Assembly: GCA_036346375.1 (NCBI GenBank)
Contig: CM070511.1
Span: forward strand, 3,844,001-3,908,000
Length of the DNA stretch: 64,000 nucleotides
Direction: 5' to 3'
Source: Guadua angustifolia
Lineage: Eukaryota > Streptophyta > Magnoliopsida > Poales > Poaceae
A program made the position numbers and the translations under genes. Numbering within the stretch: position 1 is the stretch's first letter; each line of letters starts with the position of its first letter. This document shows positions 41,365 to 53,562 of the stretch, piece by piece. The notes beneath the pieces were generated by a model. The model saw only the letters and a program-made list of their open reading frames with translations, did no database searches and was not told where the DNA came from.

Positions 41365-44239
41365 CTACAGATCGGCCATCTCGCGGGCAAGCTTCTCCTG
41401 CTCGAGCTCGGTGACCTTGGCCCTTAGGGTCGATAGCTCGCTCTGATACTGGAGGGCTTCCTTGGAGGCATCCACAGCACGACGCCGCTCGTCCTAGAGT
41501 TGGGCCAGAGCGCTCTTCGCTGCTTTGCTGGCTCGCCCAAGCTTCTCCTCAAGCACCAGGACCTTGGCCTCAAGCTCGGGGGCGCCCGCCCAGGAAGGCA
41601 GCTTGCTCATGGCGGCCTTCACCGACAGCCGGCCTTGGCCCGCTCGGCTTCGAGCGCCTTGGCCGACCACGCGCGCTCTTGCTCCATGGCCTTGTAGGCA
41701 TGGTCGCGCTCGGTGGCTCTGGCCTGCTCGAGCTCGGCTGCGTGGGCAACCTCCTGCGCCTTCATCGCCTGGCGCAGGTCGTCGAGCTCTTTGGCCCTCT
41801 GTTCGGCCTCTTCTTGCTCGATCTCCAAGGTCTCAAGGAACTTGGAGCGCTCGACCTCCCGCACCTCCACCATGTTCAGGATGCCCCTCAGCACGTCGGC
41901 GTGCTCCTGAAGGCCTTGTAGTCCTTGGGAGATGCTGCGGATCGCCTTCATGGCAGAAAAGGTGGTCCAAATAAGAGAAGCAGCAAAGAGAGCTTGAGCT
42001 AACGTCTTTGCGGGATCTTGTGAGGTCCTTACCTCACGACGAGGCGGTTCTCAATCTTGCTGCGGGTGAACTCTTCACGCTCGCCGTCCGATGTTCCGGG
42101 CGGTGCCGACCTCGACCACGGCGGGACCACGAGGTTCAAGATCTTGAGCGCCACGCCGATGCGGGCTTGGCGTTCTGCCACCACCGGGGCTCGGCTCACC
42201 GCTTGAGGTAGGCTCGGCGGTGACACGGTCCCGACTCCGTGGTCGGGGCTCCATCCACCTCCGGCGCTAAGGGAGCGCCGGCCGGATCCATGCGATCTCC
42301 CCGGCGGTCAACATCAATGGCACAGGGTGCCACAACCTCGGCCTTCGATGCTGGCAGTGGTCGAGCGAGCTGAGGTGCTTCTATGGCTGCGGCCAAGGTA
42401 CCCCGGGCACCTTCCTCCGCGTCGACCTCTGCGCCCAAGCCGGCCATGGTCGGGCGGGCCTGGGACACCTCCGTGGGTGCGGCCAAGGCGCCCCGGGCAC
42501 CTTCTTCCACGTCGACCCTGGGTGGGTCAGCGACAACGCCGGCGTCTGCCTCGCCGGTGTTGTAGTCCTCATTGGTCGCGGGCTGGTTCAGCTTCTTGTC
42601 CGGGTCGTCGACCCCTTGGTCGAAATCGCCGGCCGGGCCCCAGCTCGGGGGTTCATAAGGATTCTGGCGCAGTGCGAGGGTGTGGCAGGGGCCAAGCTCT
42701 GAGCGTTCTCCTCCTCCTCGAACTCGAGCTTGCCCCTGGACATGACCATCATCAATCTGGGCGGGGTTTTGAGCTCGCGCTCAAGGTCTCATGCGATCAA
42801 GAAACAGACTCTAAGCCAAAAGGGTGTGAAGGGGGAGCAAAATGAAAACTAAAAGCTTACAGGTGCGTCGACCTTCGCCTCGTGAGAAATTTGGCGAGGG
42901 TCTTCTTGCCCCAAAGTCGAAGGGCACCGCTTTCGCGCTCCCCGACACAGGACCTTGGAGCCAGCGGCTCCCACATCACCAGGCCGGTGGTCACAGGGCC
43001 CCGACCTTGGGACCCTGGGCGGTGAGGACCCGAGGTCTAGGCGATGGCCCATGCCTTGCTTCTTGCAAAGGGAGGCGTGTCAAGCAACAAGAAGACATGA
43101 GCATGAGCTCAGGGGCTCGACTATGGGGATCCTTACCATTGCCCGGTCACCCCACTCGAGGTGGGGTTTCTTCACCTCCTGCCGGCCTGCTACGACCGAG
43201 GGAGGCCTCTTCTTCCCCTTCTTCCTCTTGCCCCGTGACGGCGTGAACATCCTCTGGTGTCTCAAGCGGCTCTGGTGATCCTTGAGCCGCAAGGCTTAAG
43301 GAGGGCTCCATAGACACTCAAATTGAGAGCTTGGTCGGGATGGCTTACCTCGGCCTTCCGGCGGAGTACATTTTTCGGGACAGGGTCATCGATGACGTAG
43401 TCATGCGCCCCTTTCCCGAACATCTCGCTCATCCTGGCGGTGATCCAGGACCCCTTCGGCATTGCAAGGGAAACGACCATCAGAGAAGATCGAAGGTCGA
43501 GCTCGAGCAAGGCTTCAAGATGAAAAAGGCTTACCAGACATGCCCTCTCGGGTCGGGTCGTCACGCCCCCTTATCTCGAAGAACGGGTGCACCCTCCTCC
43601 GTAGAGGGGACACCCGGTTCCGCAGGAAGTCATTGGCGATCGCCTGCCCGGTGAGGCCGCGCGTGGTGCAGATGTGTATGACGGCGATGGCCTCCTCGTC
43701 GACCTTGAGGTCATCCGCCTCCAGGGTCTCCTTCTTCCCGGTGACGGGGGCTCCCTCATATGTCAGCGCGTCGTCTTCCCCCTTCTTCAGGTAGAACCAC
43801 CGCTCGGTCCACGAGCCAAGGGAGTCCCGAGCGTGGATCTTGGGGAAAATCCACGAGATCCGTCATGGCAAGAAAATAGAGCACACGACCACGGGGTCCT
43901 TACTGGGCGAAGAGGCTAAAAGTCTGGGAAGAAGAAGCGAGGGGTGGGAAGGATTCTAGGAACCCCTCGCATAGGTGGGAGAAGATGGAGAGGAGGAGAA
44001 TGGAATTGGCACCGAGTTGATGAGCTCGATCTCATGACTAGAGAGGATGCCCGATCAATTAAGCTCTCCGAGTCCATGAGCGAAAAGCGCATAATGCTTC
44101 GGTCGCAGACGACCTCGTCGTCCCTAAGTCTTGGCTTCGGTCTCCCTTGCAATCGCCATGTTCCGGGTCCTAACAACCCTAGGGTCTCGAGCTCCCTCAT
44201 CCTTACTAACGACATTGTGCTCCTCCCAAGCTTGGCCAT
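41365..44239 (-). pseudogene. Antisense gene of element A (Transposase_28-like plus coiled coil)
   Basis: Starts at ATG 44237-44239 (MAKLGRSTMSLVRMRELETL) and ends at TAG 41365-41367 after KLAREMADL. Near 43400 it reads MPKGSWITARMSEMFGKGAH and DDPVPKNVLRRKAEVSHP. The C-terminal coiled coil is open at 41951-41619 (MKAIRSISQGLQGLQEHADV, ELDDLRQAMKAQEVAHAAEL). Frames are broken by indels, and introns are likely but not delimited. It lies antisense to pol, which ends 633 bases away, giving convergent genes. Function unknown. Confidence 0.7.
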
Positions 44240-44660
44240 GGTGATCGTTGCGAGCTTGGTCAAGGGAGAGGAAGAGAGACTTGCTCGAGCGTAAAGCTAG
44301 AAGATGAAAGCGCCAAGATCGGGAGTTTTCTCAATAGTCCTTGTGGACTCGGGTTTATAAGGCTGCGTCGTTGCTAAATCCAAATTCCACGGTCGTGTCT
44401 CAAGCGCACCGACCATGATTTGTGACGCAATTAAGGCTGGGGCAGCGGGCTCGGCGTCCACGGTGTCGGCCGGCCGTTCGCATCCGTGCAACCTTTGTGA
44501 AGTTCAAAAGATTACAGTGTAAAGCCAAGGTTCCCCTCGAGATCTCCTTGGAGACCTCGGCCAAGGGTTCAAGACCTCACTAAGCTTTTTAGTGCATCTG
44601 CCGAAATAAGGCTCGAGGTCGTTCCAGGTGTCTTCTTTAACCTCGAGCCTCGAGGGCTGG
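44240..44660 (-). promoter_or_regulatory. Promoter and leader of the element A antisense gene
   Basis: The minus strand reads CCTTATAAACCC at 44351-44362, ~115 bases upstream of the ATG, matching the TATA box position in elements B and C. On the plus strand the purine-rich AGCCTCGAGGGCTGG precedes the LTR at 44661. Confidence 0.65.
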
Positions 44661-45324
44661 TGACGAGGACGGGAGACCCTTGGCGGTCAACAGACGCCAC
44701 ATCAGCATGAGCCCCCTAGCTTGGAGGCCTCAACCGCGACCTGGACTGTTTTGAGCCGCGCAACCTAGAGCACGTACGGCCTCGAGGTCAGGCCCCGCAC
44801 GACCTTGGGCTCGGGTTGGCTCTTTCTCGGGACAGCGTCCCCTTGGATTTCGGAATGTGCGTTTACTCGGCGGTTACCAAGACGTGGGATCGTGGAGCTA
44901 AAGGCGGCGTCTTGCGGCGATGTCAGGGCGATTCTTGCCAACCAACAGCCAGCATGAAGACCACTACCGGGGAATCTCTCCGTCCAGATTCTGAGCGGTG
45001 GAGGATATAAGACTAAGGATAACGCAACCTGAGGGGGGCACGCTGCACTAGAGCTCAAGCGTTAGACATCGCCATTGTTGAGCTTGAGCTGTAACACACC
45101 CATGTACTCGAGAATAGCAAAAAATCACCGCCGCAAGGCAACTGGAGTAGGGCTATTACCTTCATAGGGGCTCGAACCAGTATAAGTCTGTGTCACGCTC
45201 GTTGTCGCCTTGCTCCGACCATCAGCACGTTGAATCTGTTCCTCCATTGAGCAAAGCTCAGCTCGGGTCCCTAGTCTCACTAACCCCTTTTCATTTCTGC
45301 GGTTGGTGATCCCGATCGTCGACA
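44661..45324 (+). repeat. 3' LTR of element A
   Basis: 664 bp, begins TGACGAGGACGGGAG and ends GATCCCGATCGTCGACA. The TATA-like GGATATAAGAC is near 45003, and the CTCGAACCAGTATAAGTC segment near 45172. It has diverged from the LTRs of element B although the pol ends are alike. Confidence 0.8.
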
Positions 45325-45773
45325 GGTAAAGAATGTTAAATTATAATGTTCCTCTTATGTGCAAAGATCTTACCATCTTATAATTGTTCTAATCTCTTGC
45401 TTTAGGTTATTTGTATTATTATGATATATTTTGCTGGGTTTGTATGAACTCACACATGTTTTATGATGTTTTTAGTTTTTTAGGTACCTCCAGGCGGCAT
45501 TTTGGGAGAGGTCTTAGCACTACTTCACTCACACACATCACTTACTCTAGACCTTAGAATAGTTAAAAAGGGCGATGTATTTTGTTTCACTAGCGATCAC
45601 CTTAGTTGTTAAGTCCTTACTTTTGGTCTAGCTACTTTGTATGGAGTATAAGGTCGAATCATGGTTGTATTTTGTTAAACTCATGCCTCGTAGTTTTGCT
45701 GTAAAATGATGGTTCATGCTTTTGTATGATGTGGTCATGGTTGATGTAGTTGGTATGATATTGTTGCTATATG
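45325..45773. other. Unassigned AT-rich stretch, possible Tekay-like LTR tail
   Basis: 449 bases without a gene. TTTTTTAGGTACCTCCAGGC and GAACTCACACATG recall the region before the end of Tekay-type LTRs, but no LTR ends are visible. Confidence 0.3.
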
Positions 45774-46246
45774 TGTCGACGTTTGTTGTCGGCAATAATG
45801 AAAATGGGGCAAGGCGCTGGATCTAAACTCGATAGTAGCACAAGATGTAGGAATTATACAGGTTCGGGCTCTCACGGAGGACATAATACCCTAGTCCTGT
45901 ACTCTGGGATTATGTGTATCTAGCCTGTTGCAGATGATTTCTCAATGATCATGATGCTACCTTACCCCCGTTTATATAGTAGAGGGGTGCGGTTACAAAG
46001 GAGAGTCCTAATCAGTTACAAGATGGAGATTATATCTCTTTCCTTATCTGCACAATATGATTACGGTTAGGATTGTAATCGTATTCAACCGAAACAAGGT
46101 TTAGTTGCTATCTTTAGAATCCTAGCGTTACACATGCTAGAAGTGGCCCAAACGGTAGCTTTCTTCATGCTGTCAGCCCGGCCCATCTCCTCACGGATGA
46201 CTCGTCCGGCCTGCCTTGTAGATACCCGGGCATCATACACTCCACA
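45774..46246 (-). repeat. 3' LTR of fragment E
   Basis: Plus-strand ends TGTCGACGTTTG and CATACACTCCACA, followed by GTAGCTCCCGAG (complement of a purine tract) at 46247. The minus-strand TATA box CTACTATATAAACGG lies near 45967-45982. Length 473 bp. Confidence 0.65.
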
Positions 46247-46755
46247 GTAGCTCCCGAGTGCTCTGCGATCGAGTTGTCGCCCACCTGGTTGTTCTTTGGT
46301 CGGACTATGATATGTGCCGAGTGCTTCCGGTTCTTGTCTTGATCTCCCGACTGGTTTTTTCTCCACGCCGAGTGCCAAGCTTGTAGGCAAAGACATTGTA
46401 GAGGACGCAATTAGCATTCCGGGTTCACCTTTTCCAAGGGGCACCCTAACCCAATTTATTGGGGATATTAGCAGTCGGCCCAACCTGGGGTATTTCCTTG
46501 CTTGAGTTGGCTTTTAGCCGAGTGGTGCTTGTGCTCTAGGATCATGACGCACAACTACTAGCCTTTCATGAGGCGCACCACGAGTTATCCAAGTAGTACC
46601 TGCACCCGATTTTCACGGCGCACAGCTGGCGGCCCATCATGTGGTGTACCCTTGGAATCTTGGTTTTAAGTCAACTTGTGATATTTGATTTCGTTTTTCA
46701 CGGTAACCAGCAATTGACCTAGCATGAGGCATATCACAAGAGGACATTGTGATTC
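46247..46755 (+). other. Leader of fragment E left of the insertion
   Basis: No gene. Contains diverged short repeats around GGCGCACCACGAG, GGCGCACAGCTGGCGGCCCA and TGACCTAGCATGAGGC, repeated on the other side of element B at 57884-57990. Ends with the GATTC duplication at 46751-46755. Confidence 0.5.
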
Positions 46756-47414
46756 TCGAAGTGGGTACTCCTGACCGGCCCGTAGCGTGGTCAACGGATC
46801 CCCCAAGTTCGGAAGGCCCCGACCACGACTGGATGCATCTTGGGCGCTCGACCTAGAGCGTGTGAACCCGAGCTTCGACTCGCTTGACCTCTAGCTTCGA
46901 GGCGGGATCCCGTTCAAGCCTTAGTCCGCCAGGATTTGGATCGGCATTTGGTAGCGATTACGAGAAGGCGGGTTCGTGGGAATGACTTAGAGTCTTGCGA
47001 CAAGTTCGGGGCGATTCTTTGCCGGCCCTCAAGCGCCTGAAGCCCCTTCCCGAGAGATCGCTCGGCCGTTGCGTCTGAGAGGAGTATAAAGACCAAGGCG
47101 CGACAAGCTCCAAAGACACGAGGACAACACAAGACACACATGACTCGAGCTAGGAATCACCATTGCTGTCTTGAGTTGTAAACACCCTCCTGTACATCGA
47201 TATAGTAAGAATCACCGCCGCAAGGCGACTGGAGTAGAGCTGTTACCTTCACAGGGGCTCGAACCAGTATAAACTCTTGTCTCGTGTTCGTTGTCGCCTT
47301 GCTCAGACCATCACCGTGATCGATTTTCTTCCTTCATTCGAGCAAAAGCGCAGCTCGGGTCCCATAACACTCACCCCTCCTCACTTCTTGCGGTTGGCGA
47401 TCCGATCGTCGGCA
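46756..47414 (+). repeat. 5' LTR of element B
   Basis: Starts TCGAAGTGGGTACTCC (the first bases have decayed from TGACGAGGGC...TGGGTACTCC seen in the 3' LTR) and ends GATCGTCGGCA. TATA box GTATAAAG at 47084-47091. In the last ~250 bases I count about six substitutions and three small indels against the 3' LTR. Confidence 0.85.
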
Positions 47415-47417
47415 ATT

Positions 47418-47435
47418 TGGCGCCACCGTGAGGCC
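47418..47435 (+). other. Primer binding site, TGGCGCC type
   Basis: TGGCGCCACCGTGAGGCC, three bases inside the LTR. The TGGCGCC start is typical of Tat and Athila elements and differs from the initiator-Met type used by the chromoviruses in this window. Confidence 0.8.
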
Positions 47436-47481
47436 CGATTGTTTTGCTCTTTCAGTAGGAGCGACACCAAGACTCGAGAGC

Positions 47482-49100
47482 ATGGCGCCCTTCATCGATG
47501 GATTTTCCTCGCACCTGAACTCGACTCCGTGTCCTGTTTATGCCCTCACCGCCGCGAAAGACGTGCGTTCGGTGGCGAGACGGTCGCCGAGGAGATGCGG
47601 ATGACCGTGATCCGCAGACCGGAAAAGACGCCCGGATGGTGCAGGTTGCCATCAACCAAGCCATAACGGCTCTCGTGAGAGGCCCAGAGAAAACCAAGAC
47701 ATCTTCGAGCCACCCAGGCTCCCTCATCGGGCGCCTCCGCTATCGCCGGGTCATAGCCAACCCCGATAGGGCGAGGTCGGAGCTCTTGGCGAGCCACAGT
47801 CAAGAGCTTGATCGAAGCTGCGATCGAGGTCGCCTCCGCAGTTAAGTCAACACTCGGGGACCCGCCCGAGAAGTAATGATAACACGCCGTCGGTACCGTC
47901 GGACACCACTGCGAGTTAGCCCCGAACAACGAGCTCGGGGCGAGGCTTTGACTTCGAGCCGGCGTCCACGGGCACCGCGCCAACGAGGACGAGCTGAGCC
48001 AAGCCGCTCGAAGTCGGTGGCGAAGAGTCTGCGGACCTCTCCGGGGCGTTCGCCCGGCGCCGCGGGTCGGGATCGCTGTGTTACCAACGGTGATTCCGTG
48101 CTCGGCACCATAGTCGTTCCCGCCGGTCGGACGCCCGAGCCAGCCTCGACTCGAACTCCGGCGATGTGAGGATCTTGTCGGCGATGACCACGGCCGGCGG
48201 ACTGTCGACCCTCTGGTACCGCATGGCGTACTCGACAAATTGCCTTAAATGCGTGTCGCGGTGGCCGGCCGCAGTTCAAGCCCGCTTGATCGGCGCTTCA
48301 GCGGGACCAGAACCTGGCGAGTTCCTTTCCATCTATTAACCGCTATCTGGCGGCGGAGACGGCTTCGTGATGGCAAACTACCTCCGGCCGTTCGGGCCGG
48401 GGCCGCTAAGACGGCTTTTAATCGAAGCTGGCTCCTTGGTCATGGCGCCAGATCGAGCGCCCTTCGCTCCAACTTCGAGTTATTCTGGCGCCGGGCAGGA
48501 GAAAGACTCGGATCGTGTCATCGGGGAAGAATGAGCCCTTCTTAGCGACTTTGTGCGGCGATTCATCCGCACAAGGAACCTGATCGAGCATTTACGCGAG
48601 GCCGTCATCAAAGGCCTTCAAGTTCGAGTCCGTGATCGACGTCTCACCAACACAGAGATCACCTCGAGGCTGCGTCAACAAACTTTCCGCATGGCGGGCG
48701 GGATGCTGTGAGCGGGCGATCTTGGATCCATTGAAGCGACTCACTGACCAAGGTAAGCTTGGTCTAAGCCAAACAGAGCCGGCAAGTCCAACTCCTTGCA
48801 GCCCGACTCAAGGCACCACCACCAAGAAGCGAAGCCGATCGCGAAGGTCTTGGGAGGCTCTGCGCGGTGATCGTCTCGGCGGATGGCTTGCGAGGTCCTC
48901 GAGGTCCGAGGCCAAGCTTCGGGGAGGGCTCTAAGCCTCGCGAGGGTCGACCACGACCACACCAGGCGAAGAACCAATTGTGGCCAGGAGGCCAGCGTGC
49001 GGCCCCGTGATGCGATCTTCGGCCGCGAGGGGCCGAGGGAGCAGCGGGATATGACGAGTCAAAGTTCTGCCTATTCCACAGGGCGGCCGGCCACGACCTG
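47482..49100 (+). pseudogene. gag of element B, heavily broken
   Basis: ATG at 47482 (MAPFIDGF...), then AINQAITAL near 47650. A capsid trace reads DFVRRFIRTRNLIEHL then REAVIKGLQVRVRDRRLTN at 48550-48650, the usual 'RRFIxTRN...VRDRRL' pattern of Tat gag. Numerous frame changes. Minus-strand frames opposite are shadows. Confidence 0.6.
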
Positions 49101-49980
49101 CGGGCCTGCAGGGCCTGGCAGAATAAGCTGGACGCTTTCTATGATGGGCGAGGAGAGATGCCGGTGCTCCCGAAGGATGATGACCGGCCGGCCGAAAGTG
49201 AATCCGCAGCCGCGAACACGGCGACCTCGACTTGGAGTTCGTGAAGGCGGCGCCCGGATCGATGTCATCTTCGGTGGCTCGTCGGCCTATCGATCGGTAG
49301 CGAGGTCAAGGCGCGCTTCGAACCATCTACGGTGTCGCCCATTGAAACCCGTCGAGCAGCCACGCAAGTGGTTTGCAGCCCACCATCACCTTTCTCCCGG
49401 AGGATGCTCTCCCGGTATGGCTCGAGACCTAAAACCGCCTTAGTCGTGACCCGACCATCGGCAATACCACGGTCGGTCGCGTCATGGTCGATGGCGGCAG
49501 CTCTCTTAACTAACTGCGGCAGGGGCGCTCGGCCGGATCTGATTCCCGGTCGAGGTCAAGAGCATCACCATACCATTCTTCGGGATAGTTCCCGGAGCTC
49601 GACCACCCCCTTAGGGCGGGTTGTCTTGCCGAGTCACCTTTGGCGGCTCGACAACTTCGCCGAGTTGATTACCTTCGAGGTGGTCGAGGGTGACCTCCCG
49701 TACAATGCCATCCTCGGGCGGCCAGCCTTGGTCAAGTTCATGGCGACCAACCATTATGGCCGGTGCATGGTACTGGTCCCAACGGTGTCATCGCCGTCTT
49801 GGCGACCTACAAGCGGCACATGGCGAGTCAAGGCCTTGGCTCTCGGCATCTTGCCCGGCCTGATCGAGGCGACGGCGAGGAACGCCCGTAAGCGGCAATC
49901 CAAATCTAGCGGGCGGCGAAGGTCGTCTTGCTCGATGAGAGTGACTCGACCAGGTGCGTCCACGTCTCGGCCGAGCTGAG
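49101..49980 (+). pseudogene. Protease region of element B
   Basis: MVDGGSSLN near 49482 is a protease-like active-site stretch (Tat elements have DGGS), followed by a stop. The open frame then reads SSTTPLGRVVLPSHLW and FEVVEGDLPYNAILGRPALV near 49590-49730, the conserved block after the Tat protease. Confidence 0.6.
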
Positions 49981-50900
49981 TTCCAAATAGGAACTCGAGC
50001 TCGTCACTTTCCTTCGCACCAACAAAGGCATATTTGCTTGGAAACCCGTGGACATGCCTGGCGTCCCGAGGGAGGTGATCGAGCACAAATTACAGGTGGG
50101 ATCCGGCTCCGACCATCGCGCCCAATCTACGTCGCTTCTCCCCGGAGAAGGTCGCAGTCATCAAGGAGAACCTTGACAAGCTCTTGAAGGCGGGCTTCAT
50201 TCGTGAGATTAACTATTCCGAGTGGTCGCCAACCCAGTCATCGTCGCGAAGAAGGGAGGAAAGTGGAGAATGTCGTCGACCATACGGGGTTGAACTCGGC
50301 TTGCGAAGGACAACTTCCAGCTTCACAAGATCGACGGATCGTGGACTCCACGATTGCCAAGATCTTTGAGCTTCTTGGATGCTTACTCGGGATACCACGA
50401 GATCAAGTCAAGGGCGGTAGGCAGCAAGCAAGACTTCCTTCATCACGCCGTTTGGCACCTATTGCTATCTGACCATGTCATTTAGTCTGCGCATGCAGGG
50501 GCCACCTTTCAACGCGTCGATGACCAAGACCTTCGAGCCTCGGATCGGCGGAATCTTGAGGTCTCGTGGGCGACATCATCGTCAAAAAGCCCCACATGCA
50601 GGCGACCACGTTCGTGACCTTGAAGAGACCTTCGCCAACTGAGCGAGCACAAGATCAAGCTCAACCCCGAAGTGCGTGTTCGGTGGCGTCCGTGAAGGTG
50701 TTTTCGGCTATATGATCGGGGGCTCGGGGTTGGACCAAACCCGAGAAGATCGAGGCGATCGAGAAGATGGCGCCCCCGACCTCGATCAAGCAGGTGCAAA
50801 GCCTCACCGGCCGCATGGCTGCCCTCAAAGAAGTTCATCTCGAGGCTCGACGGCGCGGGCTCCCATTCTTCCAAACCTTGCGCAAGCAGGGGCTTTGAGT
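49981..50900 (+). pseudogene. Reverse transcriptase of element B, broken
   Basis: Traces: DMPGVPREVIEHKL near 50050, GFIREI and ANPVIVAKKGGKWRM near 50190-50270, FLDAYSGYHEIKS near 50370, and the active-site region at 50562-50585, which reads LVGDIIVKK where YVDDIVVK is expected. The first catalytic Asp is Gly and the Tyr is lost. Many frameshifts. Confidence 0.65.
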
Positions 50901-51840
50901 GGACTCGAGGCCCAACGATCCTCGACGACCTGAAGGCGTACTTGTCGTCCCCACCCCTCCTTACAACTCCACAACCTGGTGAGAAGTTACTACTATATCT
51001 CGCGGGCACCCCCCATCTTTATTAGTCGCCGTCTGGTGGCGAGCGGGGTCCCAAAGAAGACCCATTTATTATGTCGGCGAGGTCTTGCCTGACAAAGGAG
51101 CGCTACCCTTGTCTGTTGTTATATGCTCTCCTCATGGCCAGCGCAAGCTCGGCACTATTTCGAGCAAGACTCGTGGTGCGATCGAGCAACTTCGCTCGGG
51201 GACATCCTAAGGAACCCGGAGGCGGTGGGCGAATCGCCAAGTGGGCCATGGAGCTAGCGGCGTTCGACATCGAGGTCGTAGCATGCCTGACCAAGTGAAG
51301 TCGCAAGTGCTCGGCTGACCGTGGTCGGCGGAGCGTCGCAGCCAGCTCGAGCTTCAGTCGAAGAGGAAAAGCCCAGGTCATGTTCTTGACGGCTCGAGGT
51401 CCTTCAAGCGCTCGAAGTGGGATCCTTATCCTCTCACCTTGGCGACAAATTGAGGTATGTAATTCGTTTTGGCTTCTCGGCGACCAACAATGTGGTGGAG
51501 TCTGAAGCCCTCTTGGCCGACTTCTGAGCTTGCAAGGCCTTGGGCGACGCCATCACGGTAAATGAAGGCGACTCGGCTCGTCATCAACCGCTTCAACAAG
51601 GACTACCGGTGCTCGGGACTTCGATGGCAAAAGTACCTCGCCGAGGCACGCAAGATGGAGAAAGTGGTTCCAACTTGGAGCTCAAGCACATTCCCGGAAG
51701 GACAACTCCGGCGTGGACTACCTCTCCAAGCTCGGCTCCTCAGACGATGACATCACCGGCGTCATCACGAGGCGGCTGGCGGCCCCTCAATCTCCGACCA
51801 AGAGGTCGCGCTTCGCCATCGGTCGAAGGTACCCCTCTGG
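50901..51840 (+). pseudogene. RNase H domains of element B, broken
   Basis: KERYPCLLLYALLMASASSA and KWAMELAAFDIEVVACL at 51098-51290 correspond to element A (38731-38940). The second RNase H is shattered: SATNNVVESEALLADF-like sequence near 51480 and VINRFNKDYRCSG near 51580. Compare the open frame of element A. Confidence 0.6.
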
Positions 51841-53052
51841 TAGAGGCCATCCACAATTCCTTGCCCGGGTGACACGCCACCCGACCTGCCGAGAGGAGCC
51901 GGATCAAGCGAAGCGAGTCCTGCACGCTTGTCGAGGGAGATTCTGAGCGCCAATGTTTAGATCATCTGACGCGGTCGTCTCCACGGAGGAGGGTAAGTAC
52001 CTCTTGCATGACATTCACTCAGGCCTCTGTAGGGCACACTCTTCGTCTGAGACAATGGTGGAAGGCCTTCGCATGGGGTACTAATGGCCCTCGGCGCTTC
52101 AAGACGCTCGTGATATCGTCCGCTTTTGCCGAGCACGCCAATTCCACGCCGGAAGTCGCATCAACCCGCCCTCTGGCGCTCCAGACCATCCGCTCGCGTG
52201 GCCCTTCTCGACACGAAATTTGGACATCCTCGGTCCTTTTCCTAGCGGTAGGGGAAAAAAGTTTACGTTGCGTCGTTGTCGACACCTTCACCAAGTGGAT
52301 AGAGGTGAACTGGTCTCGACCATAATCGCCGGGCGGTTCATTTCTTTCGCTTGTTCGTGGTCACGGTGCGAGGGTTCCATGCAAAATTATCACCGACAGC
52401 GGTTTTCGGTTTACCCGGTAGTCGTTCAGGGAGTTTTGCGAGGAACTTCGGTATCAAATCTGCTTAACCGTGGCTCACCCCAGAACAGCGGAGGCGGCGG
52501 AGCGCAGCCAGCCGAACAAATTGTCTAGGCGTCAAGAAACGAGTCGTAGATGAGCTCGTCGACTGGCAAGGCTGGGTGGGCGAACTTCCTACGAATCCTA
52601 TGGTCTATGGGTACCCACGACAAAGCGAGCCACGTGGTCCACACCCTTCCACTGCGTGTTCGGTACCAAAGCAATCACGCCTCCAGAGGTCACTGTTGGG
52701 CTCTGCCGAGTCGACTTGGTCGACCAAGTCGACTTTGAGCACGAACGGTCTCTCGACCTCACCCTCGCAGAAGAAGTAAGATGCCGTGCACTGCTACGAT
52801 CAACGCAATACCTGCAAACTCTTCACATACATGCGTCTCGGTCGGTACGACCTAGGAAGCTCCTTGTTGGGGACCTTGCCCTGAGGCAGATTCAGAGCTC
52901 GTCCCAGCACCAACAAGTTATCCCCGCGGTGGGAGGGCCCCTATAGAGTTGTTTCAACAGATCGCACGGGGGCTTACCGGCTAGCGATGCCCAATGGCAG
53001 AGAGCTCTCTAGCTCGTGGAATATAGATCAGCTTCGGAAGTTTTATGTGTAA
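51841..53052 (+). pseudogene. Integrase of element B, broken
   Basis: Zinc-domain traces near 52010-52140 (GRAHSS, FCRARQFH). The core reads NLDILGPFP near 52218, VVVDTFTKWIEV near 52270, and ITDSGFRFT near 52390. Then AEAAERSQPNK, with a possible catalytic Glu. The C-terminus reads LLVGDLALRQIQSSSQHQQV and ends SSWNIDQLRKFYV at TAA 53050-53052. Confidence 0.65.
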
Positions 53053-53562
53053 CCTCTATGCCTCACATTTCAATAAAGCTGGTCTTTCATTTTTGCCCTT
53101 TTTATATCTGCTTCCGCTTGTGTTGCTGCTATTCTGTTTCAGCGATTCCTCCTTTGTTTTTTTCGAACACGACCTTCGTGCGCAGCGCATTTGCTCCTAG
53201 TCTAAGAGCCGCAGGTTTGACGTTCACCCCCAGCGGATGAGCTAAACGTAAGCTGAACCTCTTCACAATCTAGCTCTTCCATGCGTCTGACTCGAGCCGA
53301 GAACCTCGCCGCTAGCCCATCGCCGAGCAATATGCATGGTCGCGAGCCGTTCGATCACTAATTTATAACGATGTCCGCCGTGTCCTTCTACCTTTGCGAA
53401 GTTGTTCCTCCACTTTGCGTGTCGTGGCCTCTCGTCCATATTCGTCTTGTGCCCAAGGCACGCGTCGCTCGACCTCGGGCCCAGCGAGTGGGTAAGAGCT
53501 ACCCTATCGGCGCACTGCGACCTAAAAAGCAGGAGCGACTAACAAGCAAAGCAAGAAAAACC
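53053..53562. other. Spacer between convergent genes, element B
   Basis: 510 bases with no gene. Homologous to 40733-41364; it separates the 3' ends of pol (plus) and the antisense gene (minus). Confidence 0.5.

Larger units (their letters stand above)
38366..45324 (+). mobile_element. Tat-lineage element A, internally deleted, no 5' LTR
   Basis: Begins right at the CACTA end with ACTGTGGGGCTCGAT, equivalent to ACCGTGAGGCCCGAT just after the primer binding site of element B, so the 5' LTR and PBS are missing. It carries the gag start, then directly RNase H, integrase, an antisense gene and a 3' LTR. Close relative of B: the pol ends at 40440-40732 and 52760-53052 are nearly the same. Confidence 0.85.

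Noticed and set aside
47546..48279. Minus-strand frames of 145-230 codons opposite element B gag
   Set aside because: The plus strand carries gag traces in the expected order after the PBS; the minus frames show no family features.
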